DNA of 64,000 nucleotides, taken from positions 124,001-188,000 of the forward strand of contig BQMO01000009.1 of NCBI GenBank assembly GCA_022180725.1, written 5' to 3'. The notes under the pieces are model-generated. The model did not search any database. It was not told the origin of the DNA and was given only the letters and a program-made list of their open reading frames with translations. A program made the position numbers and the translations under genes. Position 1 is the first letter of the stretch. Each line of letters starts with the position of its first letter. This document shows positions 43,813-52,885 of this stretch, in pieces. This DNA is from Phycisphaerae bacterium. GTDB taxonomy: Bacteria > Planctomycetota > Phycisphaerae > Phycisphaerales > UBA1924.

Positions 43813-45006
43813 ATGGGATTGACCAAGCAGATGGTGCACGAGGCGCTGCGGACGGTACCGCTGGGTGGGGAACTGGCGGACCTGGTCGGCTCAGGCCGCG
43901 TGGTGTGGATGGCGGCGTGCGACGCGGTGGCGTCGGTGCGCCTGCGCGATGATGGATCCAACCGACGGCCAACCGCCGAGGCGGTGTTCTCGGCGATCGA
44001 CGCCGCCGCCAAGGCCGCGGGGGAGCGGTTGGACGTGCTGACGGTGGAGTTTGTCGACGCGGCCGGGAAAGCCGTCGCGACGGAACGGGTGGGAGGAGTC
44101 GCATCGCACCCTTCGCCGCGAGGACCGAGCACCGCCCCCCAGGGCGTCGGAGGTCATACGCCGATCCCGGGGCTGGACCCCGCGGGAACAGGGTTGGCGG
44201 GCGTGTCGCGGATCATCGCGGTGGGCGCGGGCAAGGGGGGCGTGGGGAAGAGCACGATCGCGCTGAACCTGGCGGTGGGGCTGGCGCGGCGCGGGCACAG
44301 CGTGGGGCTGCTCGACGGGGACATCTACGGGCCGTCGATGCCGACCATGTTGGGGTTGGGCGGGCTGGAACAGGTGGTGCGTGAGGGAATGATGGAGCCG
44401 TTCTACACGCACGGGGTGAAGTGCGTGACGATGGGAAAACTGGTGCAGGCCGACAAGCCGCTGATCTGGCGCGGGCCGATGGCGCACGGGGCGTTCAAGC
44501 AGTTGGTGGAACAGACAAACTGGGGCCCGCTGGACTATCTCATCATCGATCTGCCGCCGGGCACGGGGGACATTTCACTGACCATGGCGCAGGTGCTTCG
44601 GCTGACGGGGGCGGTGGTGGTGTGCACGCCGCAGAAGGTGGCGCAGGACGACGCGGTGCGGGCGGCACGGATGTTCGAGCAACTCGGGGTCGAGGTGCTG
44701 GGGGTGGTGGAGAACATGAGTTACTTCGTGGGGGACGACGGGAAGGAGTACGACCTGTTCGGGAAGGGCGGTGCGAAGGCGATGGCGGGGCGGCTCGGCG
44801 TGCCGTTCCTGGGCGGGGTGCCGATCACCATGGCGTTGCGCGTGAACAGCGACGCGGGCAACCCGACGGCGAACTTCACGGCGACGGACCGGGCGGGGCG
44901 GGAACTGTCGGGGGCCCTGGAGGGTGTGGTCACCGAGGTCGAAGGCCGGGCGGCGCTGGCGGAGGTGCGGGCGCGTTCGGCGAGACCTTCGCTCAAGATT
45001 TCGTAG
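43813..45006 (+). CDS. mrp: Mrp/NBP35-family iron-sulfur carrier ATPase
   Basis: A 397-aa protein. An N-terminal MIP18/DUF59-like domain (about 1-95), a variable linker, then the ParA-like ATPase with deviant Walker A GAGKGGVGKST at 138-148, GDIYGPSMPTMLG, LIIDLPPGTGDISLT and VVCTPQKVAQDDAVRA. Family role: delivers [Fe-S] clusters to apoproteins. The usual CxxC near the end is replaced around VVENMSYFVGDDGKEYDLFG, where no Cys pair is seen, so cluster binding may differ. TAGAAT at 43802-43807 lies 5 bases before the ATG without a ribosome site. It overlaps the convergent glycosyltransferase gene by 14 bases. Confidence 0.9.
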   Translation: MGLTKQMVHEALRTVPLGGELADLVGSGRVVWMAACDAVASVRLRDDGSNRRPTAEAVFSAIDAAAKAAGERLDVLTVEFVDAAGKAVATERVGGVASHPSPRGPSTAPQGVGGHTPIPGLDPAGTGLAGVSRIIAVGAGKGGVGKSTIALNLAVGLARRGHSVGLLDGDIYGPSMPTMLGLGGLEQVVREGMMEPFYTHGVKCVTMGKLVQADKPLIWRGPMAHGAFKQLVEQTNWGPLDYLIIDLPPGTGDISLTMAQVLRLTGAVVVCTPQKVAQDDAVRAARMFEQLGVEVLGVVENMSYFVGDDGKEYDLFGKGGAKAMAGRLGVPFLGGVPITMALRVNSDAGNPTANFTATDRAGRELSGALEGVVTEVEGRAALAEVRARSARPSLKIS

Positions 45007-46777
45007 CCGAGGCGTCGGTTTTCGTACACCATGCTCCCCACATGGCGCGAAGGGCCTGCCCGAACCGGGCGGCGAAGCCCGGCGCGTCGCAGATGGGCGA
45101 GGCGGCCAGACGCGAACGCAGCGTGGTCCGGTACGCCGCGAGGCGTGTGGGATCGGCGATCAGATTCGCGGCACACCGAACATACTCATCCTCGCTGTGC
45201 GCGATGAGTTCCGGGCACCCGGCGTTGGAGAGCAGGCTGATGCCGACGCGGCCGGCGTGCGTATTCCCCGCGAGTGTCACCACGGGCACGCCCATCCACA
45301 AGGCTTCGCAGGTCGTCGTCGTGCCGTGGTACGGGAAGGCATCGAGGGCCACGTCCATGCGCGAATACAGCGCCAGGTGATCGGCGAGGCTGGGGGTGGC
45401 GGTCATAAAGGTGAGGCGGTCGTGCGCGATGCCGTTGGCCGAGAAGTCGGCGGAAATACGGTCGATGGCGCCCTTGGCCGCGAAGTCGAAACTCTTGAGG
45501 ATGAGCCGCGACCCGGGCACGGCGTTCAGCAGGCGTGCCCAGAGCGCGATGAGGCCCGGGTTGATCTTGCGGGCGGCGTTGAAACTGCCGAAGACCGGGC
45601 CGGGATAGGCCGGGTCGCGCGCGGGGGCGGGCGCGTCGGGCAAGGGGCGGTAGCAGAGGAAGCAGGGGTCGAGCCGCCAGAGGTGTTCGGCGGCCCGTCG
45701 GTCGACCTCGGGGGTGCATGGGTCGGTGAAGGAATCCACGATGCGGTAGTCGATCTCGGGCAGGCCGGTGGTGTCCGGGTAGCCGCAGTACGTGACCTGC
45801 ACCGGCACGGGGCGCAGGGCGAAGGCGGGCAGGCTGTTGCCCATGGTGTGCCCGGCGAGTTCGATGGCGACGTCCACCTTGTCGGCGTGGAGGCGCTGCG
45901 CGATCTGGAGGTCGGTGAGGTTCGCGATATCAACCCATCGGGCCGCGTGAGCCTTGAGCCGCTCGGAAACGTGGTCGGGGTCGCGGGTGCGCGAGTACGC
46001 AACGAGTTCGAAGGCCGAGCGGTCGTGATGCTCGAAGAACGGCTCGATGAAGAACGAGACCGAGTGGGTGCGCAGGTCGGGCGAGACGATGGCCACCCGG
46101 AGTCGGCGATCGGGATCGCGCGGGTTGGCATGGGGGAACGTGACAGCGGGCTTCAAGCGGCGCATGAGGCTGCCGTAGGCCCGGTGGGCGGCGGCGAGAT
46201 CGTCGGGATCGACGCCGTAGAGGTACGTCATCGCCAGGGGCAATGCGGCGGCGAGGTTCGGCTCGTCGGGGTATTTCGGGATGATCCGGCGGAGGAGGGC
46301 CACCACCTCGCCAATCTTGCCGATAGCGAGCAGGGCGCCTGCGTAGGAGACGTACACGTTCACGTCCTGGGTGCGTTCGAGGGCGGCGCGGAGCACCTCG
46401 GCGGCGGCGGGCGCGTCGTGCGTGTCGAGGAGGGCATTGGCGTACGCGACGTTCGCCGCAGGGTCGCCCGGGTTGGCTTCGACGGCCTGGCGCGCGGCCT
46501 CCATGGCCTCGCGCGACTTGCGCTGGGCCACCAGGATGGTCGCCAGGTTCACCAGCAGCGGGGCCTGTCCGGGTTCGAGCGCAACGGCCCGGCGGGCGTA
46601 GAACTCCGCCTGGTCGAATCGTCCCAGGCGCAGCAGGATGACCGCCGACAGGCTCGCCAACCCGGGGTCGTTGGGGTGCTTGGTCGACAATCGCTGCACG
46701 ACGGCGAGGGCCTCGGCGGCCTTGCCCTCGGCCAGCAGCGCTTTGGCGTGCAGGTATTTGGCGAGCAGCGGGTTCAT
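44993..46777 (-). CDS. TPR-containing GT41 (OGT/SPINDLY-like) glycosyltransferase
   Basis: A 594-aa protein that starts with ATG 46777, overlapping the upstream stop by 4 bases. The N-terminal 180 or so residues are TPR helices (FYARRAVALEPGQAPLLVNLATIL etc.). The catalytic half has the GT41 blocks: SPDLRTHSVSFFIEPFFEHHDR, GYPDTTGLPEIDYRIVDSFTDP, FGSFNAARKINPGLIALWA, LDAFPYHGTTTTCEALWMGVPV and HAGRVGISLLSNAG. Such enzymes transfer GlcNAc or fucose to Ser/Thr of proteins. In planctomycetes many copies occur and targets are unknown. It forms a pair with the next gene upstream. Confidence 0.88.
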   Translation of the reverse strand: MNPLLAKYLHAKALLAEGKAAEALAVVQRLSTKHPNDPGLASLSAVILLRLGRFDQAEFYARRAVALEPGQAPLLVNLATILVAQRKSREAMEAARQAVEANPGDPAANVAYANALLDTHDAPAAAEVLRAALERTQDVNVYVSYAGALLAIGKIGEVVALLRRIIPKYPDEPNLAAALPLAMTYLYGVDPDDLAAAHRAYGSLMRRLKPAVTFPHANPRDPDRRLRVAIVSPDLRTHSVSFFIEPFFEHHDRSAFELVAYSRTRDPDHVSERLKAHAARWVDIANLTDLQIAQRLHADKVDVAIELAGHTMGNSLPAFALRPVPVQVTYCGYPDTTGLPEIDYRIVDSFTDPCTPEVDRRAAEHLWRLDPCFLCYRPLPDAPAPARDPAYPGPVFGSFNAARKINPGLIALWARLLNAVPGSRLILKSFDFAAKGAIDRISADFSANGIAHDRLTFMTATPSLADHLALYSRMDVALDAFPYHGTTTTCEALWMGVPVVTLAGNTHAGRVGISLLSNAGCPELIAHSEDEYVRCAANLIADPTRLAAYRTTLRSRLAASPICDAPGFAARFGQALRAMWGAWCTKTDASATKS

Positions 46778-48621
46778 CGCCCCGCCCCGCACCAGGTTCG
46801 CCACAGGTCGCGCAGGAGGCGCTCGAAGTCGCGGGCAAAGCGCGGCGCGTCGACCAGGGGCGAGGCGGTTATCATGCCGCGCAGGTCGCGGTGATAGCGA
46901 CGCAGCCGATCGCGGTCCTTCGCCAGTTCGACGGCCAGGCGAACGTACTCGTCGGTGCTTTCCGCGACGAGTTCGGGCGTGCCGAGGGAGTGCAGCAGGC
47001 TGACGCCGACGCGCTCGCGGTGCGTGCGGCCCGCGAGGGCGATCATGGGGACACCCATCCATGTCGCCTCGCAGGTGGTCGTCGTGCCGTTATAGGGGAA
47101 CGAGTCGAGGGCGATATCCATGCGGCGGTACATGGTGAAATGTTCGCCGGGCTTTTTCGTCCACGGGGCGGCCACAATGCGTGATGGCTCCACACCATGA
47201 GCCGCGAACTGACGGGCGAATGCCGGGCCGACCTCGTCCGAGGCGATCTGGATCTTGAAGAGCAGGCGGCTGTCGGGCACGGCCTTGAGAATCTTTGCCC
47301 AGGTCTCGACCGCCTTGGGACCGACCTTCATCGTGCGGTTGAAGGAACCGAACGTGATGGGCGCATTCGGGGCCGCGTCGCAGGGCGGGGTGGGGTCAAA
47401 CGTCGCCGGCGCCTGCGCCGGCGGGGTATAGCAGAGGAAGGTCGGGTCAAAACGGGCAAGCCGCTCCGTGCAGTGCGCTTCCGCGCCGGGCGGATCGGTG
47501 CGGGCGTCGACCAGGCGGTAGTCCACGGTCGGCAGGCCGGTGGTGTTGGGGTAGCCCAGCCACGTAGCCTGGACGGGCGCCCAGCGCGTGGCGAAAAGGC
47601 GCATGTTGGCGCGGTCCGTCCACGCGGCGCAGTCGATGAGGATGTCGATCTGGTCGGCGAGGATGATCTCGCCGGCGCGCTCGGGAGGCAGGCCGCCGAT
47701 GGGCCGCCATTCGCCCAGCGTCTTGAACCGCTCGGTCACTTCGTCGGGCTTCGTGGGGCTGGCGTACAAGAACGGGCGAACCCGCGCGCGGTCAAGGTGG
47801 CGCAGCGGGCCTTCGAGAAAGAACGCGCACGCGTGGAAGTAGAAGTCCGCCGACACAAAGCCCACGCGCAGCGGACGCTCCGGGTCGGGCACGTTTGCGA
47901 ACGAGGTCGGCCCGGGCGGGGCCTGGGCGGCAAAGTCGCGTCCGAGATCGGCGTGGGCGTCGCGGTGTGCGATGGGGTCGACCCCGTCGGCGAAGTTCTG
48001 GTAGTAGAAGAGAAACTCGCGGAGCATGGCGTCGTCAGGAAGACGCGCCAGGCCGCGCCGGGCGATGCCGAGCGCCTCGTCGATGCGTCCGATAGCCGCC
48101 AGCGAGATGCCGTGGCGGAAGTACAGGTTCGAGTCGCGCAGGTCGCGGGCGTACCCGGCTTCGTAGACGGCCATGGAGCCGGCGTAGTCCCCCAGGCTCA
48201 GCAGGCACTTGCCCTGCCCGTCGTAGGCGTCGATATTGTCGGGATTGAGACGGATGGCCGCGGCGTAGGCCCGGGCCGCGTCCTTGTACTTCCGCACAAT
48301 CGTGCCCACGTTCCCGAGCATGAACTGAATTTCGGGGTCGTTGGGTGCGGCGGCGGCGGCGCGGGAGATGAACAGGAACGCCTGGTCGTCCTCGTGCAAG
48401 GCCCCGTGGAACATCGCGAGAAACTTGTTGGCCTGCGGGTCGGTAGGGCTGCGCTGGAGGAGGGCGCGCAGGGCGGCCTTGGCCTTATCGTGCTGGCCTG
48501 CTTCAAAGAGCGCGATGGCGTTCTGGATGGCGACCGAGGCCGGCGTCAGCGTGCACCTCCCGTTGGTGCGGATGGTACGGGTGCGTCGATGGCGTGGAAT
48601 GCAGGCATGAACGGTAACCAT
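46774..48621 (-). CDS. TPR-containing GT41 (OGT/SPINDLY-like) glycosyltransferase
   Basis: Up to 615 aa; the 5' end is uncertain since the first 28 or so residues (MVTVHACIPRHRRTRT) look unlike a TPR protein and a purine-rich GGGAGG lies near 48556, followed by a CTG codon. The TPR region spans about 30-220 (YAAAIRLNPDNIDAYDGQGKCL). Catalytic blocks: VSADFYFHACAFFLEGPLRHLDR, GYPNTTGLPTVDYRLVDARTDP, FGSFNRTMKVGPKAVETWAKIL, LDSFPYNGTTTTCEATWMGVPM and HRERVGVSLLHSLG. The two tandem copies share order and length but differ in detail, an old duplication. Confidence 0.87.
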   Translation of the reverse strand: MVTVHACIPRHRRTRTIRTNGRCTLTPASVAIQNAIALFEAGQHDKAKAALRALLQRSPTDPQANKFLAMFHGALHEDDQAFLFISRAAAAAPNDPEIQFMLGNVGTIVRKYKDAARAYAAAIRLNPDNIDAYDGQGKCLLSLGDYAGSMAVYEAGYARDLRDSNLYFRHGISLAAIGRIDEALGIARRGLARLPDDAMLREFLFYYQNFADGVDPIAHRDAHADLGRDFAAQAPPGPTSFANVPDPERPLRVGFVSADFYFHACAFFLEGPLRHLDRARVRPFLYASPTKPDEVTERFKTLGEWRPIGGLPPERAGEIILADQIDILIDCAAWTDRANMRLFATRWAPVQATWLGYPNTTGLPTVDYRLVDARTDPPGAEAHCTERLARFDPTFLCYTPPAQAPATFDPTPPCDAAPNAPITFGSFNRTMKVGPKAVETWAKILKAVPDSRLLFKIQIASDEVGPAFARQFAAHGVEPSRIVAAPWTKKPGEHFTMYRRMDIALDSFPYNGTTTTCEATWMGVPMIALAGRTHRERVGVSLLHSLGTPELVAESTDEYVRLAVELAKDRDRLRRYHRDLRGMITASPLVDAPRFARDFERLLRDLWRTWCGAGR

Positions 48622-48680
48622 GCACCACCAGCACTGAAACGCGGACAGATACCCTGCGAATAATCTCCCGGAGCATCATC

Positions 48681-49499
48681 ATGCTGACGGTGGTTGTCCT
48701 TGTGCTGGGCATGACCATGGCGGGCGATCCACCCCCGCTGGCGGGGCCTCGGGTGGACGAAGCGCCGGCCCCGGCTCGTGTCACGCTGATCGAGCGGGAC
48801 TTTGACGGGGCCGTGAAGATACCCGAGTTGCCGCCCGAAGAGGTCGCCCTGAGCCTCTTGGGGCTGGAGGCACCCGGGGCGACGGCCGAGCAGCGGGAGG
48901 CCCACGCGGCGGCACGGCGGGTGCTGGAGGAACGGGCGAAGTTCATCGATGACTTCGTGGTGAACAACATTCCGCTGCTGACAATGTTCGGCAACGCGGA
49001 GAACACCGGCGACAAGCTCGACCAGTTCATGCTGGGACTCGAGGCGCTGCGGAAGTTTGCGCCGCTGCGGGAGAAGGGGTCGCTGCGGTCGCGTCTCGCG
49101 GCGGCCTTGCCCGAGGCCGAGCGGGCGCGGTACGAGACCTTGCTCGACGAGTTCTGGCTGGCGCTGGAGAAGGACCGGGCCAGGCGACCCAAGGCCGACG
49201 GCACGAAGCCCAACCGGCTCGAGATTCTCCTGGGCGCGAAACTCGAATCGTTCGGGCGCGAGGGCGAGCGTTCGTTTGCGCGGGTGCAGTATTCGGGCGA
49301 ACTGCTGTACCATTACGCGACACGGGGGCTGACGCTGACCCCGCTGCAGAAGCGGCGGCTGCGCGAACTGGCGGCGGATCACGCCGCGCGGGGCGACAAC
49401 GTGACCGAAGCGGACAACCGGCGGCTGTTCGCGCGGGCGCTGGGCGTGCTGCGCGTCGAGCAGCGTCCGAAGTTCATCCGCAACCTGCGCGGGCTGTAA
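48681..49499 (+). CDS. Secreted helical protein, unknown function
   Basis: A 272-aa protein whose start (MLTVVVLVLGMTMAG) is a short signal peptide, preceded by CGGAG. The chain is charged and helical: VALSLLGLEAPGATAEQREAHAAARRVLEE, LRKFAPLREKGSLRSRL, ALPEAERARYETLLDEFW. No recognised family; organisation is reminiscent of the other Spy-like secreted protein at 42852. It converges closely on gmk (4 bases between stops). Confidence 0.6.
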   Translation: MLTVVVLVLGMTMAGDPPPLAGPRVDEAPAPARVTLIERDFDGAVKIPELPPEEVALSLLGLEAPGATAEQREAHAAARRVLEERAKFIDDFVVNNIPLLTMFGNAENTGDKLDQFMLGLEALRKFAPLREKGSLRSRLAAALPEAERARYETLLDEFWLALEKDRARRPKADGTKPNRLEILLGAKLESFGREGERSFARVQYSGELLYHYATRGLTLTPLQKRRLRELAADHAARGDNVTEADNRRLFARALGVLRVEQRPKFIRNLRGL

Positions 49500-49503
49500 C
49501 CGC

Positions 49504-50115
49504 TTAGCGCACCGCGCGACGCGCCCGCTCGACGGCCCGCACCGCCTCGCGGATGGTTGCGTCGAGGTCGGCGTTGACGAGGAACGCGTCGTACACGCCC
49601 GAGTCCCGGGCCGCGGCGATCTCGCGACGAGCCGCGGCGAAACGCTTCTGGATCTGATCCTCGCTCTCGCGCTTGCGCTCGCGCAGGCGCTTGAGGAGTT
49701 CGTCCTCCGTCGGCGGCAGGATGAAGATGGCGAAGGCCTCGGGGACTTTTCGCTTTACCTGGATCGCGCCCTGCACGTCGATCTCGAGGATGACCAGCCT
49801 CCCGCGCTTGAGTTGCTCGACAACCCAATCGCTCGGCGTGCCGTACTTCTTCCCGTACACGCCCGCGGTTTCGAGGAACCCTCCCGCGGCCTTCTTGGCC
49901 TCGAAGGCCTCGTCGGTGACGAAGTGGTAATCGACCCCCTCGACGTCGGCGTCGGTCTTGGCGCGGGTAGTCCACGAGACGGAGAAGACGGCGTCGGGGA
50001 TGGAGCGTTCCACGCCGCGGGTAATCGTGGTCTTGCCGACGCCGCTGGGCCCGCTGATGATGAGCAGCAGCCCGTTGTCGGTGTCGGTGGGCAGGCGATG
50101 GTCGGCGGGGGCCAT
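49504..50115 (-). CDS. gmk: Guanylate kinase
   Basis: A 203-aa nucleotide kinase converting GMP to GDP. P-loop GPSGVGKTT at 22-30, the GMP-binding SVSWTTRAKTDADVEGVDYHFVTDEAF, FLETAGVYGKKYGT, VILEIDVQGAIQVKR and FILPPTEDELLKRLRER. Length and blocks are standard. The true start is ATG 50115; only 45 bases separate it from the divergent lipid-kinase start. TATCCT (complement of 50124-50129) lies 8 bases before the ATG and no Shine-Dalgarno is seen. Confidence 0.95.
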   Translation of the reverse strand: MAPADHRLPTDTDNGLLLIISGPSGVGKTTITRGVERSIPDAVFSVSWTTRAKTDADVEGVDYHFVTDEAFEAKKAAGGFLETAGVYGKKYGTPSDWVVEQLKRGRLVILEIDVQGAIQVKRKVPEAFAIFILPPTEDELLKRLRERKRESEDQIQKRFAAARREIAAARDSGVYDAFLVNADLDATIREAVRAVERARRAVR

Positions 50116-50160
50116 GAGGCAAGAGGATACCCCTCGCCCGGCGCGGGCTACCGTCGGCCC

Positions 50161-51039
50161 GTGAAGCGCGTGGTGCTGATCGCCAACCCGAGGTCGGGCC
50201 GAGGCCGGGCGCTGCGTCTGCGCGACGCAACGCGCGATCGGCTGGCCGGGGCGGGACATGAGCCGCGCGTGGTGGCGCTCGAGGAAGCGAACGCCGAGTT
50301 GATGCGCGAAGCGGATGCGGCCGTGGTCTTCGGGGGCGACGGCACGCTGCACGGGCTGCTCCCCGCGCTGCGGGAGAGCAAGGTCGCGGTGTATCACGCG
50401 CCGCTGGGGACGGAAAACCTCTTCGCCCGCGAGTTCGGCGGGAAGCCCGACCCGATCGCGATTGCCCGCGCCGTCGGCGCGGATCGCGTTCGCGCGGTGG
50501 ACCTGGGACTGCTGAACGGCACAGGCAAGGCCAGGCCGTTCGCGATCATGGTCAGCCTCGGACCGGACGCGGGGGTCATCCATCGGCTGCACGCCTCCCG
50601 GCGCGGGGCCATCACGCACGCGGCGTACGTGCTGCCCACCCTGGCGGAGGTGCTCCGCCCATCACTGCCCCCGGTGACGATCCATGTTGACGGTCGTGAG
50701 GTGGTGAGCGCCACGCCGGGCATCACCGTGGTGGCGAACTTGCGGCAGTATGGGTTGCGGATCGATCCGGCGGCCGAGGCTGACGGGTCCGATGGATTGC
50801 TCGACGTGGTCTTCATGCCCTGTGCCACCGGGCTTGGCGCGCTGGCGCGAACACTGGCGGCTCGGCTTCGCCGGCACGCGTCGTCGGTGGTGCGTGGGCG
50901 CGGGTCGTCGGTGCGCGTGCGCTCCGAACGACCCGGCTACGCGCAGGCCGACGGCGAGGTGCTCGCCATCGGTCATGATGGGTTCGACCTGCGCCTCGGC
51001 GTGGACCCCGCGGCCTTGCGCGTGATCTTGCCGGGCTAG
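50161..51039 (+). CDS. Diacylglycerol/lipid kinase-like protein
   Basis: A 292-aa DAGK catalytic-family (NAD kinase-like fold) protein. It starts at GTG 50161 with VKRVVLIANPRSGRGRA; then AAVVFGGDGTLHGLLPAL, the GGDG(T/S) motif, YHAPLGTENLFAREFG and the C-terminal GSSVRVRSERPGYAQADGE, where lipid kinases of the YegS/BmrU type have conserved positions. It probably phosphorylates diacylglycerol, sphingoid base or a related lipid. TACCGT at 50149-50154 lies 6 bases before the GTG. It overlaps the convergent gene by 4 bases. Confidence 0.85.
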   Translation: MKRVVLIANPRSGRGRALRLRDATRDRLAGAGHEPRVVALEEANAELMREADAAVVFGGDGTLHGLLPALRESKVAVYHAPLGTENLFAREFGGKPDPIAIARAVGADRVRAVDLGLLNGTGKARPFAIMVSLGPDAGVIHRLHASRRGAITHAAYVLPTLAEVLRPSLPPVTIHVDGREVVSATPGITVVANLRQYGLRIDPAAEADGSDGLLDVVFMPCATGLGALARTLAARLRRHASSVVRGRGSSVRVRSERPGYAQADGEVLAIGHDGFDLRLGVDPAALRVILPG

Positions 51040-52175
51040 GGCGCAACGACCGGACGAGCCGGCGTCGGCGAGTGTGGGGCCGGTGACGCATCTCGCCTGC
51101 GGAGGATCGTGTAGTGGGCGTACAGATCGGCCTCCAGGTCCATCGCGCCCGGGCCGATGTGCCATTGCAGCGCGCGACCCACGCGCCGGGCCGCCTCGTC
51201 GTCGTCCTTGTCGAAGGCCAGCACGTCGAACCCCGCGGCGTCGATCTGCTCGCGGGTAAACGGGCAGCGGCCATCGGCCCAGGGCTTCCACTTCGCGGGA
51301 TCGGGGTCCTGGGCCGGGCAGATGTTGTAGATCACGAACAACCCGCCGGGCTTGAGCGCTTCGGCTACCTTGCCCAAAAACGCTTCGTTCGAGACGCCAA
51401 GCCGCACGAGCATGCGCGGATCGACCGGGTGCTCGGGGTTGATGTACCCGTTCTTCAGCGTGTTCTTGCTGAGGATCACATCGAACCCCTTGCCGACCTT
51501 CTCGACGGCCTCCGCTTCGGCGGGCCAGCGCCCGTGCACCAGCGTCACTCGGCCGTTGGGCATGGTCTCTTCGCCCATCGGGACGCCCTGAACCTCGCCC
51601 GTGTCGTCCGGCTCGCGGTACAAGGCCGGGAGCATCGGATCGACATCAACCCCGACGGCGTCGACGCCGATGCTCGCCAGGAGCCGAAGGTGCCCGATCG
51701 TGCCGTACCCGAAGTCGAGCACACGGCGGTCCTTCAGCGGGTCCCACCCGCCGCCCAGGTGCTCGCAGATAAGTTCGATCGGGCGGATGTACGCCATGGG
51801 CGAGCCGTACTTGGTGTAGTAGTACTCGTGCTCCGTCACCATGCGGCTCTCGTACCCGGCACGCTCGGCCTCGGCGAGCGCGTGATACTGGTCGGGCGTG
51901 AGATACGCGCGGGCGGCCCGGTTCACGAAGAGTTCCCGGTCGCCGTGCATGGGGAGGTACGAGGTCGCGACCAGGAACCGCCTCGGGCCGGGTTCTTTCA
52001 CGTCCACGAGCAACGCGGCGGCCTCGGCCCGGAGACGCTCGACGCTCGATGCATCATCGAACGGCTGCGCGGCTTGGGTGGGCGGGGTGGGGTCGACTGG
52101 CTGCGCCGTCGTGACTTTGGCGGGGGCGCCCGCGCCGAGCATGACGCCGATCACGAGCATGGTGTGCGGGTGCAT
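51036..52175 (-). CDS. Class I SAM-dependent methyltransferase-like protein with signal peptide
   Basis: A 379-aa protein. ATG 52175 begins MHPHTMLVIGVMLGAGAPAKVTTAQ, a probable signal peptide. The C-terminal half has Rossmann methyltransferase features: RRVLDFGYGTIGHLRLLASIG (motif I as DFGYGTIGH instead of ExGxGxG), VDAVGVDVDPML (acidic ribose ligand), then VGKGFDVILSKNTLKNGYI and ALKPGGLFVIYN (motif IV/post IV positions). A methyltransferase outside the cytoplasm would lack SAM, so either the leader is a membrane anchor or the domain has another ligand. A TATCAT about 10 bases upstream may be its -10. Confidence 0.65.
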   Translation of the reverse strand: MHPHTMLVIGVMLGAGAPAKVTTAQPVDPTPPTQAAQPFDDASSVERLRAEAAALLVDVKEPGPRRFLVATSYLPMHGDRELFVNRAARAYLTPDQYHALAEAERAGYESRMVTEHEYYYTKYGSPMAYIRPIELICEHLGGGWDPLKDRRVLDFGYGTIGHLRLLASIGVDAVGVDVDPMLPALYREPDDTGEVQGVPMGEETMPNGRVTLVHGRWPAEAEAVEKVGKGFDVILSKNTLKNGYINPEHPVDPRMLVRLGVSNEAFLGKVAEALKPGGLFVIYNICPAQDPDPAKWKPWADGRCPFTREQIDAAGFDVLAFDKDDDEAARRVGRALQWHIGPGAMDLEADLYAHYTILRRRDASPAPHSPTPARPVVAP

Positions 52176-52267
52176 GTTCACAAGGATGATACACGCCGCC
52201 GACGCCGTCACCCCACGAAACCGCTTCCTCGATGCTCCCAAGCATGTTCGGGTAGACTTCCTTCCAC

Positions 52268-52882
52268 ATGGAACCGCACGACCATCCCCCGACGGCTCCC
52301 GCGCCAGCCGCACCGCCCACGCGCCCGGGGCGGATCGGCGTCGAGCGCCCGCCGGTGTGGCCCTCGCCGGTCGGGGTGTTCTGCCTCGTCTGGGGCACGC
52401 TCGGGTTGCTCGGGTCGTGCGCGGGGCTGGCGGCCCCGCTGTACATGGACGTGCTGAAGGGTGTTTCCCCCGAGATGCGCGGCTCGTTCGCGGCCATGGA
52501 ACAGCACGAAACGCTGATGTACCTGTACTACGCCGCGGCGCTGATCATGGCCGGGTGGCTCCTGTGGGGCGGCATGCTGCTCTTCAAGCGCCGGGCCAGG
52601 AGCGTGCCCGTGCTCTGGTGGTGGGCCGTCGCCGAGATTCCCATCGGCCTGGCGGGGATCATCTTCACGTACCTCATGCAGATCGGACAGATGAACGCCA
52701 TGAAAGGCCAGGCGGGGAACAACCCCGGGGCGGCGGTGGTGCAGGCCATGGCCGGGCCGATGACGGTGCTCACCATGATCTTCACCATCCTCTACACCTG
52801 GGCGCTGCCCGTGTTCCTGCTTGTCTGGCTGCGCCGGGCGTCGGTACGGCAGGGCGTGGCTCGATGGTTCACTCAGGGGTGA
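52268..52882 (+). CDS. Integral membrane protein, four helices, unknown
   Basis: A 204-aa protein with a Pro/His-rich N-terminus (MEPHDHPPTAPAPAAPPT) and four membrane helices (about 34-58, 84-104, 118-138, 170-190). Family not recognised. It ends 3 bases before the zinc-ribbon/YIP1-like gene, so the two are probably co-transcribed with the esterase gene that follows. Confidence 0.6.
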   Translation: MEPHDHPPTAPAPAAPPTRPGRIGVERPPVWPSPVGVFCLVWGTLGLLGSCAGLAAPLYMDVLKGVSPEMRGSFAAMEQHETLMYLYYAAALIMAGWLLWGGMLLFKRRARSVPVLWWWAVAEIPIGLAGIIFTYLMQIGQMNAMKGQAGNNPGAAVVQAMAGPMTVLTMIFTILYTWALPVFLLVWLRRASVRQGVARWFTQG

Positions 52883-52885
52883 TCG

